From Symbiodinium natans (Eukaryota > Sar > Dinophyceae > Suessiales > Symbiodiniaceae), in assembly GCA_905221605.1 (NCBI GenBank), contig CAJNDS010002628.1, forward strand, positions 25,001 through 89,000: a DNA stretch of 64,000 bases, in the 5' to 3' direction. The translations under genes were made by a program, and so were the position numbers. Of the stretch, positions 18,604 to 28,822 are shown piece after piece (position 1 is the stretch's first letter; each line of letters begins with the position of its first letter). The notes below the pieces were generated by a model. The model searched no databases and was not told the origin of the DNA. It saw only the letters and a program-made list of their open reading frames with translations.

Positions 18604-20270
18604 CAAGTACCATTGTGTCCAAGGCCTTTGGGGATCACATCACTGTTGACCATATTATCACTCGTGACCTTCGTGATCATGGGTTCCAGGACGAAAGGGT
18701 CGCACTTGTTGTTAAGGACGTGTTCACCAAATTTCGTTACGTCTACCCCTCTCCGACTAAGTCAAGCGATCAGTGTTTTGAAGACCTTCTTCACTTCCTA
18801 GGTCAAGAAGATGCAGTTGGCGTTTTCTACTCAGACAACGCACCTGAACTTCATGCCGCTATCAAAAGCCTAGGTGTCCGACATGTTACATCCCGCGAAT
18901 ATGTGGACACCAACAAGTCGGTAATCGAAAGAGAAATTCGGACGATTTTGGAGGGTACCCGCTCCAACCTTGTTCAGGCGGGTCTCCCCGACAAGCTTTG
19001 GCCGTTGGCCGCCCAACACCACGCGATGGCACTTAATGCAACTAAGAGGCTTGACAACGGGATTGTTCCCTGGGAGGCCAGGTATGGGGAACCGTTTTCA
19101 GGGATCATGATTCCTTTTGGTGCACGTGTGTTGTACTGGAACAACCCCAAACAGAACATTCCTGCGAGCTCTAAGTTTGCGCCGACTGGTGTTGAGGGAA
19201 TATTTCTTGGTTACCACGTTCAGCCTGGCTTCGTTTGGAAGGAGGAATACCTCGTCACCCCCGTCAAGGGTTGTGACTTTGCGTTCGAGATAGGAAACTT
19301 TCCTATTCTGAGGTCGAAGCGAATGGAGTTGTTGCCTGGGGATTTCACATTCCCAATGAGATCCGAACAGCTTGCACTGCAGGAGAGCCTTCGTAAGCCG
19401 ACCCTCTCAGATCAGGACTGCTCGTGGGGAGGCACAGATGGTGCCGGACCACGCGCCCCGCCTGGGGATTCGCCGGACGAGCCTTTGCCTCCGCCCGGTG
19501 TGCCTGATTTGGACGGCTCCGATTTGAAGGATCGTTTGTCCGAGTACTTGGACCAAGTGGCTAAGGAAAACGAGGACTATGTTCCCGAAGATGTCGGAGC
19601 TGTGGAGGACTGGCTGGGGAGGGATGCTCCCGGATCTTCTAAGGAAACAACATCCGTGCCTAAGGCCTCATCTACTCTACCAAGACATGGCCCCAAAACC
19701 ATGCCTGACGGGAAGAAAGTCCCCAAAGGGTATAACTGGGACGGGGTGAGGTTGGTTAGAGATAAGAAAGGTTCCAAAAGGCCACCTGATACTCCTTCGG
19801 AATTTTGGCACATGTATTCCAAGGCACAACGGGAGGCTGACATTGAAAGATTCGAACGCAAGAAGGCTCGTGAAGCCGAGGAAGATGCTCGCAAGGCCCT
19901 TAGAGACTCCCCGGCCATGCCTGTCATCGCCGAGCCTGACCCCGAGCCCCATAGGGATCGCATGGCGTCCTTGTATTGGGCCAAACTTGGTCAGGTTGCG
20001 AGTGAGATGTTTGCTGCTGTTGCCAGGGTTGTCGGGCCTAAAGAAATCGAAAGTACTCCCGCTGCGAAAGAAGCCATGGACCGAGAATGGAAGAAACTTG
20101 CCGATAAGTCTTGCTGGCTCGAAAAGAAGGTTCGAGAGTACCGGGATGTTGCCGCGGAAGCCAAACACAAGAATGTCAAGGCCCATTTCGGGAAAATCTT
20201 TGAGATTTGTTCGGTCAAGGGGGATGAACTCCCGGACGGGCACCCCCAGAAGAAATTGGAAGGGTCGTAG
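18555..20270 (+). CDS. Pol segment 2 (integrase core), second copy
   Basis: 571 codons, identical in translation to 7905-9620, with the same D/D/E residues and the same terminal TAG. Absence of differences over 1.7 kb argues for the same locus, a very recent duplication or a conversion event. Confidence 0.75.
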   Translation: MSARKDVGSPSPQKGGSSTIVSKAFGDHITVDHIITRDLRDHGFQDERVALVVKDVFTKFRYVYPSPTKSSDQCFEDLLHFLGQEDAVGVFYSDNAPELHAAIKSLGVRHVTSREYVDTNKSVIEREIRTILEGTRSNLVQAGLPDKLWPLAAQHHAMALNATKRLDNGIVPWEARYGEPFSGIMIPFGARVLYWNNPKQNIPASSKFAPTGVEGIFLGYHVQPGFVWKEEYLVTPVKGCDFAFEIGNFPILRSKRMELLPGDFTFPMRSEQLALQESLRKPTLSDQDCSWGGTDGAGPRAPPGDSPDEPLPPPGVPDLDGSDLKDRLSEYLDQVAKENEDYVPEDVGAVEDWLGRDAPGSSKETTSVPKASSTLPRHGPKTMPDGKKVPKGYNWDGVRLVRDKKGSKRPPDTPSEFWHMYSKAQREADIERFERKKAREAEEDARKALRDSPAMPVIAEPDPEPHRDRMASLYWAKLGQVASEMFAAVARVVGPKEIESTPAAKEAMDREWKKLADKSCWLEKKVREYRDVAAEAKHKNVKAHFGKIFEICSVKGDELPDGHPQKKLEGS

Positions 20271-23200
20271 TGTTTTCCAGGGCAACAACGTCCAGGACGA
20301 AAACCACGATCACGCCATTTTCGCCGAACTAGGATCAAGCCCCGCTAGTATGGAGGCCGGGAAAATCATAGATGTGTTTGGTAGCCAACCCGGGTACGTC
20401 AAACAGCAGGCTGATGGCATCGCTGCATACACACAAGCCCTTTTTAAAGGCATCGAAACGTGGGTCCGCCTCCCTCGAAACAGATGGCCTAAAGAATGGT
20501 CTGGGTATGAAGATCCTGTTTGCCCACTCAGGCTCGCCTTGTACGGCCACCCTGACTCAGGTGGTATCTGGGAAAGGTACTGTACCGAACAGTTAGAGAG
20601 TGTTGGTTTTACTGCAGTTCTACCCGACATTTGGCATTCTGTATTCTACCATGCTGAACTAGATTTGTTGCTTGTTGTGTACGTTGATGACTTCAAGATG
20701 GCCGGCCCCCAAGACAAAATCAACAAAGGTTGGGAGTTGATCGCTAAGGTGATTGACATGGAACCAGCCGAGGTCTTGGGACGGTACTTCGGGTGTCATC
20801 ACGTTGAGCAAAATCAGGTCCAGCTTTCACGGGAGGACCACCCATTTGCTTACGTCTTCGACAAGAAGCACGCTAGCCCAGCTGCCGACTACCAAGTCCG
20901 GCCGAACCGCAAAGAGGACTTCTGGGAGGTCGACGCTGAGTTAGCTGCAGTCGTTAGGCATCACATCTATCCTCGTAGGAAACTTTATGTGCCTACGCAG
21001 GACGACGTGTCGAAATTTCCCCACATAAGCTGTCAACGAATCACGGTGTTTGATGATGGTAGGGACCCTATCCATGATGACTTGAATCAGGGGGGCCCCG
21101 CGGACCAATCAGGTTGGTGGACTGGGAGAACATATTTCCCTATCACAGAGGTCAGTGACGAGGACTTTTCTCATGCTCTCGCAGCTAAGCACAATAAACC
21201 TAAGCGGTCCAAAGCCGAAGCTAAACGAGAAGCACGACAGAGTAAGTTCAAGAGCACTGAATCTATCAGTCAGGGAAAGACCCCTTCCATGACTGTACCC
21301 GTGAACGTTGTGTACTACGACATGCGGGATTTCTTGGTGTCATGTGTTGATAGGTACTGTGAGTTGGCCAAGGTCGACAAGAAATCCCTGAAGCACGTAG
21401 CGACTCCTTTTCATGAGAACCGGGTAGCAAAAGTTCTGGAGAACAATGAACCTAGTGGTAAGCTGCAACCTATTGCTAGCCGCGTACTCATGAAGATTTT
21501 GTTCGCTGCGAGAATGGCCAGGTGGGACTTGTTACGCGCCACTCAGGCACTGGCATCCAGAGTCACCAAGTGGTCTCGCGACTGTGACGTTGCTTTGCAC
21601 AGGTTGATCAGTTACATAAACTCTTCTCTTGAAGTTCGGATGAGGGGATTCATAGGGGATCGCATTCAGGATTGTAAGTTGTGGATGTTCTGCGATGCTG
21701 ACCACGCTGGTAGCCACGACAGTAAATCCACTTCAGGCTGTGCCCTTTACTTGGTAGGCCCCAATACTTACTTTCCCCTAAATGCTTTTTCCAAGAAACA
21801 GACCAGCATCACCACTTCAAGTACTGAGAGTGAGGTTGTGGCTGCCAACCAAGGTATTCGTGCCCAGGGTCTGCCCAGCCTCAGTCTTTGGATTTTCCTG
21901 TGGCGTGAGGTTGCGAGTAGGACCGCCAGCTACCAAGCTAGGCCGAAAACCAAACCTAACCAAAGGGAAAACGACGTCATTGCACGCATTGATCCTGAAC
22001 TTGATGAGATCCGTTATGGTGAGTGTAGGGCAGATGGACGAAGCGTTTCCGATTTAAACGGCCTCAAGGTCCACCTTAGTCCCAAGTTTGCTGTTCAACT
22101 CCTTGAGGACAACCAAGCTACCATCACTATTCTCCTCAAAGGTGACAGCGAAAAACTACGTCACACCGATCGGACTCAACGCATTTCGTTTGCTTGGATC
22201 AAACAACAGTTCGAGCGTAACTTCTTCGAAATGATTAATGTTGACACCAAAGAGCAAGTAGCTGATATCTTTACCAAACCTTTCGCCGACCGAGGTAAAT
22301 GGGAACATGCTCTAAGGCTCATCGCGCACGTCGATGCTCCTCTTCAGGGGGGACGGCAGTCTAAGGCACACGAGTCCGATGCTCATCTCATCAACGAGCC
22401 TGTCGTTCATGCTCACCCTGTGGTGAAGCCGTCGGGCGATCCTTGCGCAGTCGCAGCTGAGCTTACCAAGGACCGTGACTTCAGTACTAAGGCTTTGTTG
22501 CGTGTAGCCCAGATCATGTACCCCAACAAAACCAAGCGAAAGATGATTAAGCTTGACAATCGCAGCTACTACCATATCTTTGGGCAGTGGTCTTACGGAG
22601 GAATGCAAGGGGTGACTAAGGCAACACGTCGGTGGCCTCAGATTGCCCGCTTCCTAAATGGAGTTGTACAAGCCCATGCTCCTAAGGACTTCACATGGAA
22701 CTCGGTGTTGCTTAATAGCTGTACTAGTGCCTCTGTGCACAAGGACCATGGGAATGCCAAGGATAGCATGAGCTTTGCCCTCAGTGTTGGGGATTTCAAA
22801 GATGGTGAACTGTGGTTTGCGGACCCCCTTGTCTCATCTGAAGATGCTATTGTTAGGGTCGGCCCCAATGGTAAGCGCCTTAAGGGTCGTGCTGTGTCCA
22901 CCCTGAACCGAGCCATCATCTTTGATCCGCGAAATCTACACTGTGTGTTACCTTTCACTGGAACACGTTTCTCCATTGTTGCGTACACCTCCCGATCACA
23001 AGACGCACTGCAAGATCAAGAGCTCAATTCTTTGAAGTCGCTTGGATTCAGGCTGCCCCCACGTGCGGCCAGCGCTGCTTCTGCCCGAGAATACTCGAGG
23101 CCGTTGGGGTTCAAACGAATCATAGTCGAGTTTTGTTGCTCCCCCAACAGCAAACTAGGGCAGGATCGTAGCGCACGTCAAGGATGTTATGTGTTGCGAG

Positions 23201-25116
23201 TCACCAGTGAGGATGACGTCTTGAAAGACTCTACATTGACTTCAATTGTTCAGAAAATTAGTACCCTCTGCGACGAGGGGGGAGCATCTAAGCCAATTTT
23301 AGTTTATGCGTCGCTTCCGTGTACTGGTGGTTGTCCGTGGAATCGCATGACGCCTGACAGCCCAAAGTGGGAACAGCATCAGGAACTGTTTTGCAAACTC
23401 CTCAAGCAGTTCCGAAAATTCATTAGGAAGCTCAAAGAGTACAAACCACAGGTTGCCTTCGAACTCCCTAAGGATTGCGACTATTGGAAGTGGGACCATG
23501 TTCAGCATATGGTTAATGACCTTGGACTTGAGTTCTACCGTTGCGATGGTTGCATGTTGGGGATTACGAATCACCAAGGATTACCACTAAGGAAAGCTTG
23601 GACCATTGCGTCGTCGATTCCATTGCAGCGGCTGGCAGCGCACAAGTGTGATCGCAGTCATGTTCATGGCGAGTCTAGAGGCCAGGACCTTAAGGACAGT
23701 GAGAACTATTCACATGCCATGACTGATTGCATCCACATTGATTGGAAAAGCTTTTGCGATAGGCGTTCTAATTATGCGGCATGTGCACAACAACAATTTT
23801 CGTGTAACCACAAACACGTTTGCACTCGCAAAACTGAACAAACTAACGCATTAGCTGCCTGCTGCATTCTCGCGGCAGAGTTCTGCGCGCCGGACATGGA
23901 AGCCACCAACGCTGGAATCGTGGCACCGACGGAGGTCCTGCGCCAGTGGTGGGATCGGCGGTTATGGGAGACTTCATTGTCTTCCGAATACCGCACCATG
24001 GCGCCTTTCCAGGAGGATGAAGCCAGCGTGAACAACTTCTACAAGTATTTGCCGCGGCCACTGGCATGCGAATATGCCCTCAGTGACGTCAGGGAGGCTG
24101 GTTTGGTGGCCAAAATCGGAAAGCTCACCGATCAAGGCTTGGCCATGCTCCAGCCCGAGTCTACTCGAGGCCGTTTGCGCTACCTTGTCATCGTCGCAGA
24201 CTCTACAACTACGTTCCTCACTGAAGGAAATTGGAAGACAGATCTGCTGGCAGACATCAAGGCCAACCGCGGCAATGCCTTCCCACATCATCTTGGCGTT
24301 GAGTACATTCCTACATGGGGTGCGAATCTCACGCGGCTCGTTGAGCTCGCCGTGGGAAAAATCACCCAACTGGAGCGTGAAACTGGCGCCAGTGGTCAGG
24401 TGAGCATTGACCTCATGATGATCTGGAACGGGAACGAGTTCGTCGGCGAAAGAGGTCTGTTTTTGGACCCAGGCTTCAAGAGCAAGACGGAGTGGCTTCG
24501 TGGTTACCCGCACATGGCAAAGGGGAGCTGGGAGTTCATTGGACCAAAGGTTCTCCGCGAGATAGGCAAGTTGGCGGATCTACAGTCACGGGCGTCAGTG
24601 GGTACTGTGCTGCTCACGTCTGCGACCGACGCTGCCAACTACTACCTCCCGCGCGATTGGGGTACCATCATGGCGGATTTGCTCGACTACGCCGCCCAAC
24701 TTGGGCTGGCCGTCAAGCGTTTCAATACGCCTGCGAGCCAGATCTGCAAATTCGACCACTTTCACTTCCAGGAGGACAGCGCCTATCGTTTGCAGCTGTT
24801 GAGGTGGTTGGGTTTTACCGCCAGGATTATGGTCCTTCGTCACCAATGCTCCTTTTTCAAGGAAGCCGACATCGACCTGGTCCTGCAGAACTACGGCCAC
24901 GTCTCAAAGCCTAACGTCAAGTTCGCTGTGGACGTGCAGGTGGAGGAGAAGCTCCTGAACCACTTCCGTAGAGGAAGAGTAGAGCCCACACATCAGCCGC
25001 TTGTCGAGGCTGACCCGTGGGACGACATCTACTTCCAAGGACCCCAGGAGCAGTTCCCCGACACCGCGCCGAACCACTTTGTCCACCGGGACTTCAAGGA
25101 CCACGTTCACCTATGA
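20254..25116 (+). CDS. pol: Pol segment 3, second copy
   Basis: Copy of 9604-14466. YVDD, the RNase H acidic residues, the HxD...H...R set, SLPCTGG, and the SGNH residues are all kept. Three amino-acid changes lie in the added domains: R/H after the methyltransferase-like PC motif, and H/R and R/C shortly before the DHFH motif. Ends in the same TGA, followed by the same open frame. Confidence 0.8.
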   Translation, partial: NWKGRSVFQGNNVQDENHDHAIFAELGSSPASMEAGKIIDVFGSQPGYVKQQADGIAAYTQALFKGIETWVRLPRNRWPKEWSGYEDPVCPLRLALYGHPDSGGIWERYCTEQLESVGFTAVLPDIWHSVFYHAELDLLLVVYVDDFKMAGPQDKINKGWELIAKVIDMEPAEVLGRYFGCHHVEQNQVQLSREDHPFAYVFDKKHASPAADYQVRPNRKEDFWEVDAELAAVVRHHIYPRRKLYVPTQDDVSKFPHISCQRITVFDDGRDPIHDDLNQGGPADQSGWWTGRTYFPITEVSDEDFSHALAAKHNKPKRSKAEAKREARQSKFKSTESISQGKTPSMTVPVNVVYYDMRDFLVSCVDRYCELAKVDKKSLKHVATPFHENRVAKVLENNEPSGKLQPIASRVLMKILFAARMARWDLLRATQALASRVTKWSRDCDVALHRLISYINSSLEVRMRGFIGDRIQDCKLWMFCDADHAGSHDSKSTSGCALYLVGPNTYFPLNAFSKKQTSITTSSTESEVVAANQGIRAQGLPSLSLWIFLWREVASRTASYQARPKTKPNQRENDVIARIDPELDEIRYGECRADGRSVSDLNGLKVHLSPKFAVQLLEDNQATITILLKGDSEKLRHTDRTQRISFAWIKQQFERNFFEMINVDTKEQVADIFTKPFADRGKWEHALRLIAHVDAPLQGGRQSKAHESDAHLINEPVVHAHPVVKPSGDPCAVAAELTKDRDFSTKALLRVAQIMYPNKTKRKMIKLDNRSYYHIFGQWSYGGMQGVTKATRRWPQIARFLNGVVQAHAPKDFTWNSVLLNSCTSASVHKDHGNAKDSMSFALSVGDFKDGELWFADPLVSSEDAIVRVGPNGKRLKGRAVSTLNRAIIFDPRNLHCVLPFTGTRFSIVAYTSRSQDALQDQELNSLKSLGFRLPPRAASAASAREYSRPLGFKRIIVEFCCSPNSKLGQDRSARQGCYVLRVTSEDDVLKDSTLTSIVQKISTLCDEGGASKPILVYASLPCTGGCPWNRMTPDSPKWEQHQELFCKLLKQFRKFIRKLKEYKPQVAFELPKDCDYWKWDHVQHMVNDLGLEFYRCDGCMLGITNHQGLPLRKAWTIASSIPLQRLAAHKCDRSHVHGESRGQDLKDSENYSHAMTDCIHIDWKSFCDRRSNYAACAQQQFSCNHKHVCTRKTEQTNALAACCILAAEFCAPDMEATNAGIVAPTEVLRQWWDRRLWETSLSSEYRTMAPFQEDEASVNNFYKYLPRPLACEYALSDVREAGLVAKIGKLTDQGLAMLQPESTRGRLRYLVIVADSTTTFLTEGNWKTDLLADIKANRGNAFPHHLGVEYIPTWGANLTRLVELAVGKITQLERETGASGQVSIDLMMIWNGNEFVGERGLFLDPGFKSKTEWLRGYPHMAKGSWEFIGPKVLREIGKLADLQSRASVGTVLLTSATDAANYYLPRDWGTIMADLLDYAAQLGLAVKRFNTPASQICKFDHFHFQEDSAYRLQLLRWLGFTARIMVLRHQCSFFKEADIDLVLQNYGHVSKPNVKFAVDVQVEEKLLNHFRRGRVEPTHQPLVEADPWDDIYFQGPQEQFPDTAPNHFVHRDFKDHVHL

Positions 25117-25152
25117 GATGGGGAATATGTTACCCGCGAGGACTACGACGAG

Positions 25153-27663
25153 ATGATCAAGAAGAGCGAGGAAAATGCCCCCCGCCCAGGGGAGGCCGTC
25201 GCTGTTCCGTCATCGTCGTCAACGGCGCGGGAGACTAAGGAGAAGCTTTTGGCCAGGGGGGAGGTCTACAGTCGTCAGCGGACCGACCCTGAGTCCAGTG
25301 CGCCCAAGCGGGCAAAGAAGGGCCCACGCGAGGCTGCCTACGACGAGCCCATCAAGTCCGGCTACTACACAACCGATGACGATTGGTGCCTCGTCGACAT
25401 GCTGGGCCTCGACTGGGACACAATCCATTTATGCCCACCGGAAGGTGAGGCCGAGTGGATTGACATCCTTCAGGACGAGATGCCGAACTTCAAGTATATC
25501 CACATTCCCCAGCATCACAAGACTGCCTTGTCCGGTATTGTCCGCGGCAAGATCGTCTCAGGTCTGCAGGGCGATGGATTGTGGTGCTCTACAAGGAAGA
25601 TCCTCGAGGCCTGGAACAAGAAGACGAACAAGGATTATGGCCTCGGGATGCTCCTCACTGTCGTCAAGAACGACAACCGCAGCAGGTTCCAGCTGCGAAT
25701 TGACCGCAACCACCCCCTCGCCGAGTACTACGGCCTAGAAGGGTACCCTACCCTTACTAGGGCGAACCAAGGCATCTCCAAAGATGCTATGAAAGGGGTG
25801 CCCGACTCGATCCTTGCGGAGGCCTGGTTCAGCATGATCCCAGAAGCAGAGATGGATGAGCATTCTGCCACCTGGGAAGGTCGGCCGGTTTTGCCCCTGG
25901 AGAAGATTCCACGCAGGCTCTACCACCGCACCTACAAGGATCGAGCCTTCGCCATCTTGGACTCCTGCTTTATCCCCGGGCACCACACCGAGAATGCCTT
26001 TGTGTATTTTGCCGACCGGGAGGTAGGGCCGGGAGAAAATGTCCCTGGCGTGAGGAGCGATCGCCCCGTGGAGATCGTCATCAACACCATGGAGGCCCTC
26101 AGGCAGGGCGCTGGACTGTTTTACTCTCGGTCCGAAGGCGTCCTCTGCCGAGAGGCTATCTCCGGGTCCACGGTCCTCTACATCCGCGACACAAGGACCG
26201 ATGAAATTTTGTGGTCTGCCGCGGATGGACCCGAAGGACTGGAGGAGGAAGAGAATGCCCCTCATGTAGAGGAGGCCGAATCTTCCGGAAGCATGGTCGT
26301 TGAAGCCGTGGGACCCCTCCAAGGAGTACAAGAGGAGCCTGATGTCGAGCATGAAGAAGCCCCATTGGTCAAGGAGGAGTTCGATGTTCCCATCCTTGAG
26401 GAGGTCGAGGACATCGTTCCTGAACTTCCACCTCTACACGTTCGCTTCAACACCGACGCCGATGTCATCGAGGTGTCGCCTTCAGGAAGGAACCGTTTGA
26501 CTGAAGGTCAGTTGCAAGTGGTCCCTGATGAAGGAGTGGCTACCCGCTCTACGGCACCGGCAACACAAGCGCCGCGTCCTGGATGGAACAGGGGAATCAC
26601 GCAGATTCAGTGCGTCAATTGTGGCAAGCTTCGTCTCGAAGGTCAGCACAAGTGTTTCCACTGCGGCTACTACGTCACCCGTGGGGCCACCCAGAGTGCC
26701 TTCAGAATGTGGATGGCGCGTGAGCGCTCCCATGTCTTGGACGCCCTGGCAGAGCAGTTTGGAAAGGGCCTTTGGGAGATGGATGCCGCGAAGATTCGCC
26801 AGGCCGCTGGAACGCATGATTTGAGGGGACAGCAGAGCGTAGATGGCCGAGCTATCATGTTGGCACGCCAAAATCTCAAAGGCATCATGAAGCACGGCTA
26901 CACGTCGATGGTGGACAAGTTCGATCAGGACGACACCTACGCGATCCACGCTATCAAGGGCGGCTGGACGAGAAGGCGGCTCACTATTCAGGACTGCGTG
27001 GCGTGCGCTTATCTTCCCAATCAAGGTCGTTCCCGCGAACAACGTGAGTTGGGCTACGGCTCCAACAAGGCCTGGGAGAATAAAAAGGTCAATCATGAGG
27101 GCCTGGCTCGCATGGCGTTCTTCGACAAGAATGCCGACGATCTCGTCCTGGCCGGCCTCATCGACGACCCCAACCTCGAACCTATGGGCTACGCTTGGCT
27201 CGGCAACTTCATGGGCGTGAAGGAGTTCGCCCGGATCATCCGCGTCACCCGTGCGGTTTCCCACATCCTCACCTTTACGGAGGGCATCATTGGCATCCCG
27301 GACTTCGATGAGGAAGAGCATCTGGCAGTCTTTTTGGCCGAGATCCTCTCTGAGAATTATGGTGGGGCAAAGGAGACGTGCCGAAAGATGAAGGAATCGG
27401 CAGAAGCGTCCCGGGCCGCTCAGGCGCGGGCGGATGCAAGTAAGACATCGCAAAATGCCCCCCGTTATGGGGAGGCCGATCGTGACACGAATCGTGGCTG
27501 GTCGTGGAGCGACAACTCTTGGTCGCAGGACGACTGGCATTCCTCAAGTTCCTGGCGTGACCGCCAGTGGCAGGATCAAGGATCCTGGTGGAGCTCGGGG
27601 AGTCGCAGTACGGAGCACTCCCGTGGACCTTGGCGCTACGACCATCGAGATCGCAGCTGGTGA
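25153..27663 (+). CDS. Tpt1/KptA-like protein with zinc ribbon and Trp/Ser/Arg tail
   Basis: 836 aa, complete in this copy. Residues about 120-355 follow the layout of tRNA 2'-phosphotransferases (Tpt1/KptA), which transfer a 2'-phosphate to NAD+: an ALS-x2-VR segment (Arg131), SRFQLRID before RANQGIS (Arg203), LYH-x-T (His258), an AFVYF strand, and a C-terminal LFYSRSEGVLCREAI segment. The family's catalytic R-H pair reads R-G here, and the His of QGHS is Ile, so classical activity is doubtful. An acidic linker follows (about 360-440), then a zinc ribbon (C487, C490, C501, C504), a helical region, and a tail rich in W, S, R, D (about 775-836). ATG chosen as the first of the frame after the pol TGA. 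The assignment is by motif order only. Confidence 0.6.
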   Translation: MIKKSEENAPRPGEAVAVPSSSSTARETKEKLLARGEVYSRQRTDPESSAPKRAKKGPREAAYDEPIKSGYYTTDDDWCLVDMLGLDWDTIHLCPPEGEAEWIDILQDEMPNFKYIHIPQHHKTALSGIVRGKIVSGLQGDGLWCSTRKILEAWNKKTNKDYGLGMLLTVVKNDNRSRFQLRIDRNHPLAEYYGLEGYPTLTRANQGISKDAMKGVPDSILAEAWFSMIPEAEMDEHSATWEGRPVLPLEKIPRRLYHRTYKDRAFAILDSCFIPGHHTENAFVYFADREVGPGENVPGVRSDRPVEIVINTMEALRQGAGLFYSRSEGVLCREAISGSTVLYIRDTRTDEILWSAADGPEGLEEEENAPHVEEAESSGSMVVEAVGPLQGVQEEPDVEHEEAPLVKEEFDVPILEEVEDIVPELPPLHVRFNTDADVIEVSPSGRNRLTEGQLQVVPDEGVATRSTAPATQAPRPGWNRGITQIQCVNCGKLRLEGQHKCFHCGYYVTRGATQSAFRMWMARERSHVLDALAEQFGKGLWEMDAAKIRQAAGTHDLRGQQSVDGRAIMLARQNLKGIMKHGYTSMVDKFDQDDTYAIHAIKGGWTRRRLTIQDCVACAYLPNQGRSREQRELGYGSNKAWENKKVNHEGLARMAFFDKNADDLVLAGLIDDPNLEPMGYAWLGNFMGVKEFARIIRVTRAVSHILTFTEGIIGIPDFDEEEHLAVFLAEILSENYGGAKETCRKMKESAEASRAAQARADASKTSQNAPRYGEADRDTNRGWSWSDNSWSQDDWHSSSSWRDRQWQDQGSWWSSGSRSTEHSRGPWRYDHRDRSW

Positions 27664-27950
27664 GTCCTGAGTTCCGCGTTTCTGATAAAGTAGCTTAGCA
27701 TCTTGACCACAACGCTCTGTTTTCCTTTCTTTTGAGGTCGATGCTGAGTGAACCACTGTATTGCACGAGCCACCTTTGTATCCCCGCCAGCGTTTCAAAT
27801 TTCTTAAGCTGGTGCGCGGTGATCTGTGGCGTTGAACCTGAATTAAAACTCGGGTGAGCGCACTTTGAACATACAGTAGAAGAGCAAAATGCAGCACGTA
27901 GTGCTCGCCGTGGATTCGTTGACTGCGTTTCAGCATTCTCACGCTTCAAC
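27664..27950 (+). other. 3' untranslated region of the retroelement
   Basis: About 290 bp between the last stop and the polypurine tract. No frame of note on the plus strand and no recognisable gene; a minus-strand open frame here looks incidental. Confidence 0.6.
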
Positions 27951-27958
27951 GAGGGGGG
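27951..27958 (+). other. polypurine tract GAGGGGGG
   Basis: Eight purines directly abutting the TG of the 3' LTR, the position used to prime plus-strand DNA synthesis. Adjacent placement supports the LTR boundary. Confidence 0.8.
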
Positions 27959-28104
27959 TGTATAATATATCTGTGCATTCCCTCACTTTTGCTTCCATGT
28001 ATGTTGCACTTACTTGTGCCGCTCAAGCCCTCTGAGTAAAAAAGGTTAGGCGCGCCCCTGCTCATGGCTTAACGGATAACAACTGGTGGATTTCCCAAAC
28101 TATA
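27959..28104 (+). repeat. 3' long terminal repeat (146 bp)
   Basis: Pairs with 3778-3924. Differences: AA for TT at bases 6-7, one C fewer in the CTC(C)AC run, and GTGCC for GCGCC. It ends ACTATA, then runs directly into GGGTTTA repeats. Confidence 0.85.
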
Positions 28105-28109
28105 GGGTT
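28105..28109 (+). other. right target-site duplication GGGTT
   Basis: Directly follows the 3' LTR and matches 3773-3777. It is the first part of a TTTAGGG array running to about 28156, so the element appears inserted into that array. Confidence 0.55.
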
Positions 28110-28156
28110 TAGGGTTTAGGGTTTAGGGTTTAGGGTTTAGGGTTTAGGGTTTAGGC
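28105..28156. repeat. TTTAGGG array at the retroelement's right flank
   Basis: Seven TTTAGGG units beginning at the last base of the 3' LTR. The left flank has only short remnants (3768-3777). Confidence 0.85.
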
Positions 28157-28254
28157 TTTAGGGGCTACCCTGACCCCGCAACGCCGCAAAGACAAACTCC
28201 GAAACCCCAACGCGCAGGCGAGTGGAGTGTTCAGATCTCGGGAAGCCCTTTTAG

Positions 28255-28423
28255 GGTTTAAGGTTTAGGGTTTAGGTTTAGGGTTTAGCGTTTAGGGTTA
28301 GGGTTAGGGTTTAGGGTTTAGGGTTTAGGGTTTAGGGTTTAGGGTTTAGGGTTTAGGGTTTAGGGTTTAGGGTTTAGGGTTTAGGGTTTAGGGTTTAGGG
28401 TTTAGGGTTTAGGGTTTAGGGTT
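28255..28423. repeat. long TTTAGGG array
   Basis: About 23 units, nearly perfect over the last 120 bp, same orientation as the array at 28105. Confidence 0.92.
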
Positions 28424-28578
28424 TCTGGAGAGTGAAGCTTTAAATTTGCTGGTTTCGGCGCCGGGTTTTGAATGTGCGGGATTTCAGGTCTAAAGTTTAC
28501 TCTGCAGAGCTCCATGCCCCAAACCCTAAACCCTAAACCCTAAACCTCTCTTTCATATAAAATTTAAATGTTAAGGAG

Positions 28579-28822
28579 CTACTGGGCAAGGTCATTTTTT
28601 TACTGGGCAAGGTCATTTTTTTACTGGGCAAGGTCTTTTTTTTGCTGGGCAAGGTCATTTTTTATTGAGCAAGGTCATTTTTTACTGGGCAAGGTCATTT
28701 TTTTACTGGGCAAGGTCATTTTTTTACGGGGCAAAGTCATTTTTTTACTGGGCAAGGTCATTTTTTTCTGGGCAAAGTCATTTTTTTATGGGGCAAGGTC
28801 ATTTTTTTACTGGGCAAGGTCG
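28579..28822. repeat. 21-bp minisatellite (ACTGGGCAAGGTCATTTTTTT)
   Basis: About 11-12 copies of a 21-bp unit with slips in the T run. As 21 is a multiple of 3, several frames stay open (reading ARSFFYW); this is a consequence of the repeat, not evidence of a gene. Confidence 0.92.

Larger units (their letters stand above)
3778..28104 (+). mobile_element. Ty1/copia-type LTR retrotransposon locus with two pol copies
   Basis: Bounded by direct LTRs (3778-3924, 27959-28104), a polypurine tract just before the 3' LTR and GGGTT on both outer flanks. The internal order gag, protease, integrase, RT, RNase H is that of Ty1/copia. The pol region occurs twice: 6113-16662 equals 16763-27312 with about 20 substitutions and no indel that I could see, joined across 100 N. 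A single element assembled from 3778-16662 plus 27313-28104 would be about 13.7 kb, long for copia (typically about 5 kb), because about 5 kb of extra coding sequence follows RNase H. It sits inside TTTAGGG-type repeats. Autonomy is doubtful because pol is broken into several frames. Confidence 0.9.
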
